Shown: positions 1 through 8,769 of the stretch, in pieces
Layout of the letters: every line of letters starts with the position of its first letter
How positions within the stretch are numbered: the first letter of the stretch is position 1
Made by a program: the position numbers and the translations under genes
Assembly (NCBI RefSeq): GCF_013177735.1
Contig: NZ_WOEZ01000180.1
Location: 1-64,000, forward strand
DNA from: Paraburkholderia elongata
Lineage (GTDB): Bacteria; Pseudomonadota; Gammaproteobacteria; Burkholderiales; Burkholderiaceae
Length of the DNA stretch: 64,000 bases
Direction: 5' to 3'
The notes under the pieces: generated by a model
What the model was told of the DNA's origin: nothing
Database searches by the model: none
What the model saw: only the letters and a program-made list of their open reading frames with translations

Positions 1-43
1 GCACGAACGTGCTCTCGCGCTCGTCCAGGCGATCCGCCCGTAG
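1..43 (+). CDS. 3' end of an unidentified gene
   Basis: The first bases read in frame 2 as HERALALVQAIRP followed by TAG. An intrinsic terminator lies about 110 bp downstream, which fits the end of a plus-strand gene that begins before the window. Only 13 residues are visible, so no family can be assigned and the frame itself is a guess. Confidence 0.3.
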   Translation, partial: HERALALVQAIRP

Positions 44-154
44 ACAGAAAACCAAACCCCGACTTCAAGCCAGGCGCTTGAATCACAAAGGAAACTTGCC
101 TATCTCGCGGCGGAATCTCAGGTTAAATACAACAGCGTTCGTCGCGGCACAAGC

Positions 155-187
155 AAAAAGGGCGCTCTTTTTCGAGCGCCCTTTTTT
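155..187. terminator. Intrinsic terminator, probably bidirectional
   Basis: GGGCGCTC and GAGCGCCC form a perfect stem around a T-rich loop, with an A run before and a T run after. It sits between the partial plus-strand gene and the 3' end of maiA and can serve both. Confidence 0.8.
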
Positions 188-203
188 CATTCAAACCACA
201 GGC

Positions 204-848
204 TCATTCCGCGTCGGGCTGAACACCAGGCGCTGCACGCGCGAACGCGTCGAGTTGCATCGCGTGATCGTAGATGCGCTGAATCGTCGGAAACCTCGCT
301 GTATCGACCTTGAAGCGCTGCGCATTGAACACTTGCGGAATCAGACAGGCGTCGGCCAAAGTCGGGGTGTCGCCGAAGCACAGCTTGCCGGTGCGCGGAT
401 CGCCTGCAAGATGCGCATCAAGCGTCGCAAAACCCGCTTCGACCCAATGCTTGTACCACGCATCTTTCGCGTCGTCGTCGACACACAGCGTGTGTTTCAG
501 GTACTTCAACACGCGCAGATTGTTTAGCGGATGAATCTCGCACGCCACCTGCAACGCTACCGAGCGCACATACGCGCGGTCCGCCGGCGTGCCGGGCAAT
601 AGCGGCGGCTCCGGATGCGTTTCCTCCAGATACTCGATGATCGCGAGCGACTGCGGCATCACTTCGTTGCCGTCGACGAACGTGGGCACGATGCCGTCCA
701 CGTTCACCTTGCGGTACTCGGGCTTCAACTGCTCGCCGCCGTCGCGCACGAGGTGCACCGGGACATAGTCGTACGGCAGATTCTTCACGTTCAGCGCAAT
801 GCGCACGCGATAAGACGCCGAACTACGGAAATAGCTGTAAAGCTTCAT
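204..848 (-). CDS. maiA: Maleylacetoacetate isomerase (zeta-class glutathione S-transferase)
   Basis: A 214-residue protein that should isomerise maleylacetoacetate to fumarylacetoacetate using glutathione, the penultimate step of tyrosine/homogentisate breakdown in the cytoplasm. Residues 1-80 form the thioredoxin-like N-terminal GST domain, with the zeta signature near residues 9-19 (SSASYRVRIAL; the Cys often found here is Ala). Residues 90-214 are the all-helical domain. The start MKLYSYF was chosen because GGGGGAG lies a suitable distance upstream and the family begins there. It lies 25 bp after a FAH-family hydrolase on the same strand, so the two probably form an operon. Length is normal for the family. 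Confidence 0.92.
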   Translation of the reverse strand: MKLYSYFRSSASYRVRIALNVKNLPYDYVPVHLVRDGGEQLKPEYRKVNVDGIVPTFVDGNEVMPQSLAIIEYLEETHPEPPLLPGTPADRAYVRSVALQVACEIHPLNNLRVLKYLKHTLCVDDDAKDAWYKHWVEAGFATLDAHLAGDPRTGKLCFGDTPTLADACLIPQVFNAQRFKVDTARFPTIQRIYDHAMQLDAFARAAPGVQPDAE

Positions 849-873
849 GTCGTGTATCTCCCCCAACCGCTCT

Positions 874-1572
<699 letters not shown>

Positions 1573-1778
1573 CCCGTTCTCCGTTTTTTGAATGTGCGCC
1601 GCGCCCGCGCGGCAATAAAACATCGAGTGTAACGCGCAGCAAAGCGCCGCGCAGCCGATCGGCACAGGCGCGCGCGGACCGGCGGTCCCGGCGCATCGCC
1701 TCGCCGGACCGCCGGATCGCCGGTCCGCCAGATCGCCATAGATGCGATACTCACACCGAATAGTGTCCTTTGAATACC

Positions 1779-2798
1779 ATGGCCGACCGCCCAAAGGCGG
1801 CACGCCACCCCGTCCCACTGCGCCCGATGACTGACTCCGCCGACACCGCCAATCCATTCCCCTGCGCCCGCTATATCAAGGAAATCGGCCGTGGCCCGAA
1901 CGGCGCCCGCGCCCTGACCGCTGAGGACACGCGCGCGCTCTACAGCGCGATGCTCGACGGCCGCGTGGCCGATCTCGAACTCGGCGCCGTGCTGCTCGCG
2001 TATCGCGTGAAGGGCGAAACCGCCGACGAACTCGCCGCCATGCTGGCCGGCGCGCATGCGTCGTTCGAACCGATTCATTTGCCGCACGCCGCGTTCCGGC
2101 CCGTATCGATACCCACGTACAACGGCGCGCGCAAACAGCCCAACCTGGTGCCGCTGCTTGCGCTGCTGCTGGCGCGCGAGGGCGTGCCGGTGCTGATGCA
2201 TGGCGTCACCGAAGATCCCGGCCGCGTGACGAGCGCCGAAATCTTCACGCATCTGCAGATCCCGCACGCGCAATCGCACGCCGATATCGAAGACGGTCTC
2301 GCCGAGCGGCGTCTCGCGTTTGCGCCGATCGACGTCCTCGCACCGAAGCTCGCGCGCCTTCTCTCGCTGCGCCGGCGGATGGGCGTGCGCAATTCAACGC
2401 ATACGCTCGTGAAAATCCTGCAGCCGTTCGCGCCCGCGGGGCTGCGGCTCGTGAACTACACGCATCCGCCGTATCGTGACAGTCTGACGCAGCTGTTCAA
2501 CACGCACCCGGACGCCGCAGCAGGCGGCGCCCTGCTCGCGCGCGGCACCGAAGGCGAAGCCGTGGCCGACACGCGGCGCCAGGTGCAAGTGGATTGGCTG
2601 CACGACGGCATTTGCGAAACGCGTGTGCCGCACGAGCGCTCGTCGCCCGACGCACCTGAAGTCGACTTGCCCGAAGCGCGCGACGCCGCCACCACGGCTG
2701 CGTGGATCGGTGCCGTGTTGCGCGGCGAAGCGCCCGTACCGAGTGCGATCGAACGGCAAGTGGAGTTGATCGTGGATGTCGCGAAAACGCCCGTGTAA
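1779..2798 (+). CDS. ybiB: YbiB-like protein (TrpD2 family, DNA-binding)
   Basis: About 339 residues of the YbiB/TrpD2 family, which has the fold of anthranilate phosphoribosyltransferase. E. coli YbiB binds nucleic acid non-specifically and is LexA-linked; it has no proven transferase activity. The N-terminal helical domain (LTAEDTRALYSAMLDGRVADLELGAVLLAYRVKGET) is typical of the superfamily, followed by the GARKQPNLVPLLALLLA segment and HGVTEDPGRVTSAEIF, where the catalytic phosphate-binding loop of TrpD is degenerate. ATG 1779 is used; a later ATG at 1827 is possible and neither has a strong ribosome binding site. It is divergent from the maiA pair. Confidence 0.85.
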   Translation: MADRPKAARHPVPLRPMTDSADTANPFPCARYIKEIGRGPNGARALTAEDTRALYSAMLDGRVADLELGAVLLAYRVKGETADELAAMLAGAHASFEPIHLPHAAFRPVSIPTYNGARKQPNLVPLLALLLAREGVPVLMHGVTEDPGRVTSAEIFTHLQIPHAQSHADIEDGLAERRLAFAPIDVLAPKLARLLSLRRRMGVRNSTHTLVKILQPFAPAGLRLVNYTHPPYRDSLTQLFNTHPDAAAGGALLARGTEGEAVADTRRQVQVDWLHDGICETRVPHERSSPDAPEVDLPEARDAATTAAWIGAVLRGEAPVPSAIERQVELIVDVAKTPV

Positions 2799-2817
2799 CG
2801 TGCGCAGCGTGAGTGCA

Positions 2818-2841
2818 ACGCCGCGCTTGCGGCGTCGCATT
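2818..2841. repeat. Short inverted repeat after ybiB
   Basis: ACGCCGC-GCTT-GCGGCGT forms a compact hairpin just after the ybiB stop. No T run follows, so it is at best a weak terminator. Confidence 0.4.
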
Positions 2842-2867
2842 CACGCGCCGAATATGACGGCCGCGGG

Positions 2868-2897
2868 TTGACACGCCGCTACGAGCCGTCATACATT
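2868..2897 (+). promoter_or_regulatory. Sigma-70 promoter of the leu leader
   Basis: A perfect -35 TTGACA (2868-2873) is followed after 18 bp by TACATT (2892-2897, 4 of 6 matches to TATAAT). The predicted start of transcription falls at or next to the ATG of the leader peptide at 2904, so the leader peptide may be translated from a nearly leaderless mRNA. Confidence 0.65.
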
Positions 2898-2903
2898 AGA
2901 CTT

Positions 2904-2978
2904 ATGCGTTCCCTTCCGAACACCCTCCGAATTACCTCCGGCCGCCTAGCGCGGCCCCTATCGCTACGTCTAGCGTAA
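2904..2978 (+). CDS. leuL: Leucine leader peptide (24 aa)
   Basis: A 24-codon reading frame with six leucines; its last ten codons contain four CTA leucine codons (tail LARPLSLRLA), the leucine codon least used in GC-rich genomes of this group. It sits between a strong promoter and leuA, and its CTA codons run into a perfect 10-bp inverted repeat (2962-2971/2982-2991). This is the organisation of ribosome-mediated attenuation leaders, in which stalling at leucine codons reports low Leu-tRNA. No clear Shine-Dalgarno sequence precedes the ATG. Function is inferred from codon content and position, not from homology. Confidence 0.7.
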   Translation: MRSLPNTLRITSGRLARPLSLRLA

Positions 2979-3026
2979 GTCAGACGTAGCGCCGCGCGTT
3001 GGCAGCTTTCGTTGCCCAAAGCGCGG
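2962..3026 (+). promoter_or_regulatory. Leader hairpins, candidate leucine attenuator
   Basis: Two consecutive hairpins follow or overlap the leader peptide. The first pairs CGCTACGTCT (2962-2971, containing Leu codons) with AGACGTAGCG (2982-2991). The second pairs CCGCGC and TTGGCA (2992-3004) with TGCCCAA and GCGCGG (3013-3026). The first would be disrupted by a ribosome stalled on the CTA codons. A U tract after the second hairpin is weak, so termination may be Rho-dependent or the switch may act otherwise. Confidence 0.55.
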
Positions 3027-3138
3027 TCCTCAAAGCAGTTCCGCAGTTCCCGTTTCACCCCCGACCGTAGTTCTTCACAACCTGTAGTCGTTTGCATTCG
3101 TCCGTTTACCGTTCGGACTGAGTGCGAGGGTCAATTTC

Positions 3139-4176
3139 ATGTTGCGCAATCCCGCTGACAAATACCGCCCCTTCCCCGCTGTGCGCCTCACCGGCCGCAA
3201 ATGGCCGAGCCGCACGATCAACCAGGCGCCGATCTGGATGAGCACCGATCTGCGTGACGGCAATCAGGCGCTGATCGAGCCGATGAATGCTGCGCAAAAG
3301 CTCGAATTCTTCGAGATGCTGGTGGCGATCGGCTTCAAGGAAATCGAAGTCGGTTTTCCGTCGGCCTCGCAAACCGATTTCGATTTCGTCCGCAAACTGA
3401 TCGAGGAAAAGCGCATTCCCGACGAAGTGACGATCGAAGTGTTCGTGCCCTCACGCGCCGAACTGATTGCGCGCACGTTCGAGTCGCTCGAAGGCGCGCC
3501 GCGCGCCATCGTGCACCTGTACAACGCGATCTGCCCGTCGTTTCGCAAGATCGTCTTCAACCAGTCGAAGGAAGAAATCAAGGCGCTGGCGGTGGAAGGC
3601 ACGCGCCTCATCAAGGAACATGCCCAAGCGCGGCCCGATACGTACTGGACGTTCCAGTATTCGCCCGAGACTTTCAACACGACCGAGCTCCCGTACGCTC
3701 GCGAAGTATGCGACGCAGTGGCGCAGACATGGCGGCCCACGCGCGATCACAAGATGATCGTCAACTTGCCCGCGAGCGTCGAAGCCGCGACGCCTAACGT
3801 GTTCGCCGACCAGATCGAATGGATGGACCGCAATCTCGGCTATCGCGACAGCATCGTGCTGTCGGTGCATCCGCATAACGATCGCGGCACCGCCGTGGCC
3901 GCTACGGAACTGGCGCTGCTGGCGGGCGCGGATCGGGTCGAAGGATGTCTGTTCGGCAACGGCGAGCGCACCGGCAACGTGGATCTCGTTACGGTCGCGA
4001 TGAACCTTTACACGCAGGGCATCGACCCGGACCTCGACTTCTCCGATATCGATGCGGTGCGGCGCGTGGTCGAGCGCTGCAACCAGATTCCGGTGCATCC
4101 GCGGCATCCGTATGCAGGCAATGCGGCAGAGCGGCCGGTGTGGGGCGATGCGGATCTGCAGCGCGTCGCGGCTTGA
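3139..4176 (+). CDS. leuA: 2-isopropylmalate synthase, C-terminally shortened
   Basis: Leucine biosynthesis enzyme that condenses 2-oxoisovalerate with acetyl-CoA. The catalytic TIM barrel is well preserved: DLRDGNQAL at residues 37-45, VGFPSASQTDFDF at 71-83, metal ligands in HPHND at 244-248, and GNGERTGN at 273-280. The family's long form (about 550-570 aa) continues after HPRHPY with a linker subdomain and a leucine-binding regulatory domain; here HPRHPY (320-325) is followed by only 20 residues ending RPVWGDADLQRVAA and a stop. About 200 residues, including the feedback-inhibition domain, are missing. No remnant of them appears in the next 80 bp, so an internal in-frame deletion is likely. 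GAGGG precedes the ATG. Activity is doubtful because linker residues contribute to the active site; it may be a pseudogene. Confidence 0.85.
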   Translation: MLRNPADKYRPFPAVRLTGRKWPSRTINQAPIWMSTDLRDGNQALIEPMNAAQKLEFFEMLVAIGFKEIEVGFPSASQTDFDFVRKLIEEKRIPDEVTIEVFVPSRAELIARTFESLEGAPRAIVHLYNAICPSFRKIVFNQSKEEIKALAVEGTRLIKEHAQARPDTYWTFQYSPETFNTTELPYAREVCDAVAQTWRPTRDHKMIVNLPASVEAATPNVFADQIEWMDRNLGYRDSIVLSVHPHNDRGTAVAATELALLAGADRVEGCLFGNGERTGNVDLVTVAMNLYTQGIDPDLDFSDIDAVRRVVERCNQIPVHPRHPYAGNAAERPVWGDADLQRVAA

Positions 4177-4254
4177 GCGCCCGCAAGGTGCTCACAAGGC
4201 GCTCACAAGGTGCTCAATAAGCGCAACCAGCGAAACGGAGTGAGCTCAAAAGGC

Positions 4255-4638
4255 TCACTCGATCGCGCAACGCGTCGCCTGCCAGGCAATCAGACGCCAT
4301 CGCCCGTCTTCCTGTGTATGAATCGCCGTGTACGCGATCGGAAACAGCAGCGCCCCGTTATTCGCTTCCATTTCGATCAGTGCGCGGCCGGTGACGACGC
4401 AGGTCTCGCGCCCCACCGGCAGCACCTCTTGCGACTGCACCTCGATCTGCCGATAGCGGCGGCGCCCTGCGGTAATACCGTCGATGAACTGCCGCTTCGT
4501 TTCGCGTTTGCCGTTCGTATGGACATAGCTCACGTTGTCCGCGAGCAGCGTATCGAGCGACTGCCCGTCTCCGTCGACCATCGCACGAAAGCGCTCTCGC
4601 TCGAGCCCGCGAATCGCTTCGATTATCTTTGCCGCCAT
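4255..4638 (-). CDS. NTF2-like (SnoaL/DUF4440-type) protein
   Basis: A 127-residue single-domain protein of the NTF2-like superfamily (cone-shaped alpha+beta barrel). It shows the usual pattern: N-terminal helices with RFRAMVDGDGQSLDTLLADNVSYVHTNG, then KRQFIDGI, then strands ending in DGRWRLIAWQAT. Members bind small ligands or act as minor enzymes; the substrate here is unknown. It is convergent with leuA and upstream of nothing obvious on its strand. Confidence 0.8.
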   Translation of the reverse strand: MAAKIIEAIRGLERERFRAMVDGDGQSLDTLLADNVSYVHTNGKRETKRQFIDGITAGRRRYRQIEVQSQEVLPVGRETCVVTGRALIEMEANNGALLFPIAYTAIHTQEDGRWRLIAWQATRCAIE

Positions 4639-4681
4639 TGCTCAGCCCCTCGCACCGGTCAGCCGAACGTGGCCACGGTCG

Positions 4682-5245
4682 TCAGAAGTTATATTGCAAA
4701 TATAGCTGCTGGAAATTTATACCAGGATTGGGCTCTTTGATACCGCCGTTGGAAATATGCTGGAAGCGGTAGCCCGCCTGGTACTGCTGGCGGTTGCCGA
4801 ATTGCAGGCCGACGCCCACCATGGGGGCGAACTGGAACGCGGTCGAGAGCCTGAGGTCAGAGGCGATTGTCGGACTCGACAGGAGGCGGATACCGGCCCC
4901 CGCTTCGATATAAGGGCGAATCGCTCCCGCTCCGTCGATGAACCGAATGATCGGCGTCACACCGATTTCGCCGATGTTCTCGTGCACATTCCCTTCGCTG
5001 GTATGCCACCAGGCCACATGCGCCTCGCCGATCAGCGAAAAGTGCCAATCGCCGATCTGCCACCACGTCAGATTCGGATCCCAAACCAGACCGAGATCGA
5101 GTTTTCTAATGTGGTTATCTGCCAGCCCGGCGGCAATCTGCACGCCGAACTGGTCAGCTGCGGCCAGTCCCGAAGCGCCGAACAGAATAGCCGCCGAAGC
5201 GCCTTTTAGAGCCAGACCACGCAACGCGTTTTTTTTGTTCTTCAT
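4682..5245 (-). CDS. pagL: Lipid A 3-O-deacylase (PagL-like)
   Basis: A 187-residue outer-membrane beta-barrel esterase expected to remove the 3-O acyl chain of lipid A. A signal peptide covers about residues 1-30 (ends GLAAADQ). The diagnostic active-site segment FQHISNGG (His163, Ser165) followed by IKEPNPGINF is intact, and the protein ends in the outer-membrane insertion signal with C-terminal Phe (LQYNF). Length matches the family (about 170-190 aa). It is monocistronic, divergent from rpoH. Activity would alter endotoxin structure and inflammatory signalling; that is family knowledge, not visible here. Confidence 0.9.
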   Translation of the reverse strand: MKNKKNALRGLALKGASAAILFGASGLAAADQFGVQIAAGLADNHIRKLDLGLVWDPNLTWWQIGDWHFSLIGEAHVAWWHTSEGNVHENIGEIGVTPIIRFIDGAGAIRPYIEAGAGIRLLSSPTIASDLRLSTAFQFAPMVGVGLQFGNRQQYQAGYRFQHISNGGIKEPNPGINFQQLYLQYNF

Positions 5246-5492
5246 TGGACACCCGAGCTAGCCGAAGGTTGATCAGCGGACCACTGCCCCATTTATTTTA
5301 AAGACAATGTACATCCGGCCGATCGTATGGAGAAAGCTAAATTTTCGCAATTAGTCACTTTCATTTCGAAAAATATCGGTCATTTATAAGAATGTAGGCA
5401 CTTTGCTAGGTAAATCCTACGGCCTGCACGGGATCGGCCGCAGAGGTGTTAAATTGCTATCAGAACCTAAATTCAATAGGATTTTGCGGAAC

Positions 5493-5522
5493 TTGGATGC
5501 CCCTACGACCTCTAAGTATTAG
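5493..5522 (+). promoter_or_regulatory. Candidate sigma-70 promoter of rpoH
   Basis: TTGGAT (5493-5498), an 18-bp spacer and TATTAG (5517-5522). The -10 overlaps the left arm of the CIRCE operator, so HrcA binding would block RNA polymerase. The rest of the 5246-5606 intergenic stretch is noticeably AT-rich and shows nothing else I recognise. Confidence 0.5.
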
Positions 5523-5545
5523 CACTCGGCAAATCAGAGTGCTAA
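5519..5545. promoter_or_regulatory. CIRCE operator (HrcA-binding site)
   Basis: TTAGCACTC-N9-GAGTGCTAA, a perfect 9-9-9 match to the CIRCE consensus, 61 bp upstream of the rpoH start. HrcA repressor binds this element, so rpoH transcription should be derepressed when HrcA loses GroEL-assisted folding under heat stress. Confidence 0.95.
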
Positions 5546-5606
5546 CATCCAACGCTGGAGTCGTTAACTGAATACGCTTTTGTCTGATTCCAAAGGAGTT
5601 TCCCAC

Positions 5607-6542
<936 letters not shown>

Positions 6543-6595
6543 GGCTTACAACCTTTAGTCGTGCCGGCTCGTCCGGCGCGCGCCGGCTAGCCGCA

Positions 6596-6630
6596 AAGCC
6601 CTGCCCTCGCAAGAAGGCAGGGCTTTTTTG
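6596..6630 (+). terminator. Intrinsic terminator of rpoH
   Basis: AAGCCCTGCC and GGCAGGGCTT pair around a 9-nt loop, followed by TTTTT. Confidence 0.9.
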
Positions 6631-6713
6631 TGCCCACTCGACAATGCATGCGCTCAATCGCAGACGCACGCGCACTCACTCACTCAAGAACATGCCCACC
6701 AAACACGTGTTTC

Positions 6714-6743
6714 TTGACGTATCACAAACCGCATAGCAATACT
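6714..6743 (+). promoter_or_regulatory. Candidate promoter of the cyd operon
   Basis: TTGACG (6714-6719), 18-bp spacer, AATACT (6738-6743; 4 of 6 matches to TATAAT), about 150 bp upstream of cydP. Inside 6631-6895 I see no further gene; an FNR/Anr-type TTGAT-N4-ATCAA site was not found. Confidence 0.4.
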
Positions 6744-6895
6744 GTCCGCGCGGGGTGACGTTCGCGACCCAATGCCGCAGCGCCGAACTTACGCGCGCAA
6801 GGTCATCGCTCCTAGAATCGGGATGAACTCGCCAGACCGCTCAGGTGGCCTGGATCCAGCCGGAATCACCGGCGTGAAGTCGCCTTCGACCGATC

Positions 6896-7156
6896 ATGAC
6901 CATAGCCCTGAATCGCAATAACAACCCTCGCTCGAGCCTGCGCAAACGGCTCGCCGCATGGGTTCGCGGTCCGACGCTGGCGCGGGACATCGCCGTCGTC
7001 CTCGCCATCAAATTTGCACTGCTGATGGTGCTCAAGTACGCATTCTTCAATCATCCGCAGGCGGAGCATATGTCGCTGCCGCCTGAACAAGTCGCGCAGG
7101 CGCTGCTGTCCGCGCCTGCCTCGCATCCGTCCCAAGGTGGTCAACATGCCCGTTAG
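6896..7156 (+). CDS. cydP: Cytochrome bd oxidase small subunit CydP-like
   Basis: An 86-residue single-pass membrane protein: basic N-terminus, one hydrophobic helix at about residues 31-49 (IAVVLAIKFALLMVLKYAFF) and a short hydrophilic tail with HPQAEHMSLPPEQVAQALL. This matches the small CydP-type proteins encoded directly before cydA in Burkholderiales and Pseudomonadales. Its stop overlaps the cydA start by 11 bp, indicating translational coupling. The role is inferred to be assembly or stability of the bd oxidase. Confidence 0.8.
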   Translation: MTIALNRNNNPRSSLRKRLAAWVRGPTLARDIAVVLAIKFALLMVLKYAFFNHPQAEHMSLPPEQVAQALLSAPASHPSQGGQHAR

Positions 7157-8735
7157 CGAAGTCGTAGAACTGTCGCGCCTCCAGTTCGCCATCACGGCGC
7201 TTTATCACTTTCTGTTCGTGCCGCTCACGCTCGGCCTGTCCTGGTTGCTCGTCATCATGGAGTCCGTCTATGTGATGACCGGCAAGCAGATCTACAAAGA
7301 CATGACCCAGTTCTGGGGCAAGCTGTTCGGCATCAACTTTGCGATGGGCGTCACCACCGGTCTCACGCTGGAATTCCAGTTCGGCACCAACTGGTCGTAC
7401 TACTCGCACTATGTCGGCGACATTTTCGGCGTGCCGCTGGCCGTTGAAGGTTTGATGGCGTTCTTCCTCGAGTCGACCTTCGTCGGCCTGTTCTTCTTCG
7501 GATGGAAGCGGCTCTCGAAAGTGCAGCACGTGGCCGTCACGTTCCTCGTCGCACTCGGCTCGAACCTCTCGGCGCTGTGGATTCTGGTGGCCAACGGCTG
7601 GATGAACAATCCGGTCGGCGCCACCTTCAACTACCAGACCATGCGCATGGAACTCGACAGTATCTTCTCGGTGCTGTTCAATCCGGTCGCGCAGGTAAAG
7701 TTCGTGCACACCGTATCGGCCGGTTACGTGACCGCTTCGATGTTTGTGCTCGGTGTGTCGTCATGGTATCTGTTGAAGCGCCGCGATACCGAGTTCGCCT
7801 TGCGCTCGTTCGCCATTGCCGCCGGCTTCGGTCTGGCGTCGACGCTGTGCGTGATCGTGCTCGGCGACGAGTCCGGTTACCGCACCGGCGAAGTTCAGCA
7901 GGTCAAGCTGGCTGCCATCGAATCGGAATGGGAAACGGTGCCCGCACCCGCACCGTTCACGATCATCGGCATTCCGAACCAGAAGGAAGAACGCACCGAC
8001 TACGCAATCCGCATTCCGTACGCGCTCGGCCTCATCGCCACGCGCTCGATCGACGAACCGGTGGTCGGCCTGAAAGACCTGATGGCGCAGAACGAAGTGC
8101 GCATCAAGAACGGCATGCTCGCCTACGCCGCGCTGCAAAAGCTGAAGCTAGGCGACGCCACAGACGAAGCCAAAGCCGCTTTCGACGCACACAAGGAGGA
8201 CCTCGGCTACGGCCTGATGCTCAAGCAGTTCACCCCGAACGTCACCGATGCCACGCCGGATCAGATCGCGCAGGCCGCCAAGAAGACGATTCCACCGGTG
8301 GCGCCCGTGTTCTTCTCGTTCCGCCTGATGGTCGGCCTCGGCATCCTGTTCCTTGCGACCTTCGTGCTGGCTTTCTGGTTCTGCGCGCAGCGCTCCCTGC
8401 TGCTGGAGAAGCGCCGCTGGTTCCTGCGCTGGGCCGTGTGGGCGATTCCGTTGCCGTGGCTTGCTGCAGAATTCGGCTGGATCGTCGCTGAAGTGGGCCG
8501 TCAACCGTGGACCATCGCCGGCATTCTGCCGACCGCATTGTCCGCCTCAAGCCTGACGCCGGGTGATCTCTACTTGAGCATTGCCGGCTTCGTCGTGTTC
8601 TACACGGTGCTGTTCATCATCGAAATCATGCTGATGTTCAAGTACGCGCGACTCGGACCTTCGTCGCTGCACACCGGGCGCTATCACCACGAACAGCCGC
8701 TGAATCAGCCGCTGCCGACCAACACGGCCGCATGA
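7146..8735 (+). CDS. cydA: Cytochrome bd ubiquinol oxidase subunit I (cyanide-insensitive type)
   Basis: Subunit I of the membrane quinol oxidase that reduces oxygen to water with haems b558, b595 and d. 529 residues. The N-terminal LSRLQFAITALYHFLFVPLTLG carries the conserved haem-ligand His; GRQPW of the family is present as VGRQPWTIAG near residue 445. About nine transmembrane helices can be counted. The periplasmic Q loop after about residue 250 has the character of the short-loop CioA/CIO subgroup, which is cyanide-tolerant. ATG 7146 follows AAGGTGG. First full-size gene of cydPABX; probably used at low oxygen or when aa3 oxidase is blocked. Confidence 0.95.
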   Translation: MPVSEVVELSRLQFAITALYHFLFVPLTLGLSWLLVIMESVYVMTGKQIYKDMTQFWGKLFGINFAMGVTTGLTLEFQFGTNWSYYSHYVGDIFGVPLAVEGLMAFFLESTFVGLFFFGWKRLSKVQHVAVTFLVALGSNLSALWILVANGWMNNPVGATFNYQTMRMELDSIFSVLFNPVAQVKFVHTVSAGYVTASMFVLGVSSWYLLKRRDTEFALRSFAIAAGFGLASTLCVIVLGDESGYRTGEVQQVKLAAIESEWETVPAPAPFTIIGIPNQKEERTDYAIRIPYALGLIATRSIDEPVVGLKDLMAQNEVRIKNGMLAYAALQKLKLGDATDEAKAAFDAHKEDLGYGLMLKQFTPNVTDATPDQIAQAAKKTIPPVAPVFFSFRLMVGLGILFLATFVLAFWFCAQRSLLLEKRRWFLRWAVWAIPLPWLAAEFGWIVAEVGRQPWTIAGILPTALSASSLTPGDLYLSIAGFVVFYTVLFIIEIMLMFKYARLGPSSLHTGRYHHEQPLNQPLPTNTAA

Positions 8736-8769
8736 TTCGCCGCCACTCTGTTCCAAGGGAAAGATCATC

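Noticed and set aside
2818..2841. Hairpin after ybiB as a strong terminator
   Set aside because: No T run follows the stem.
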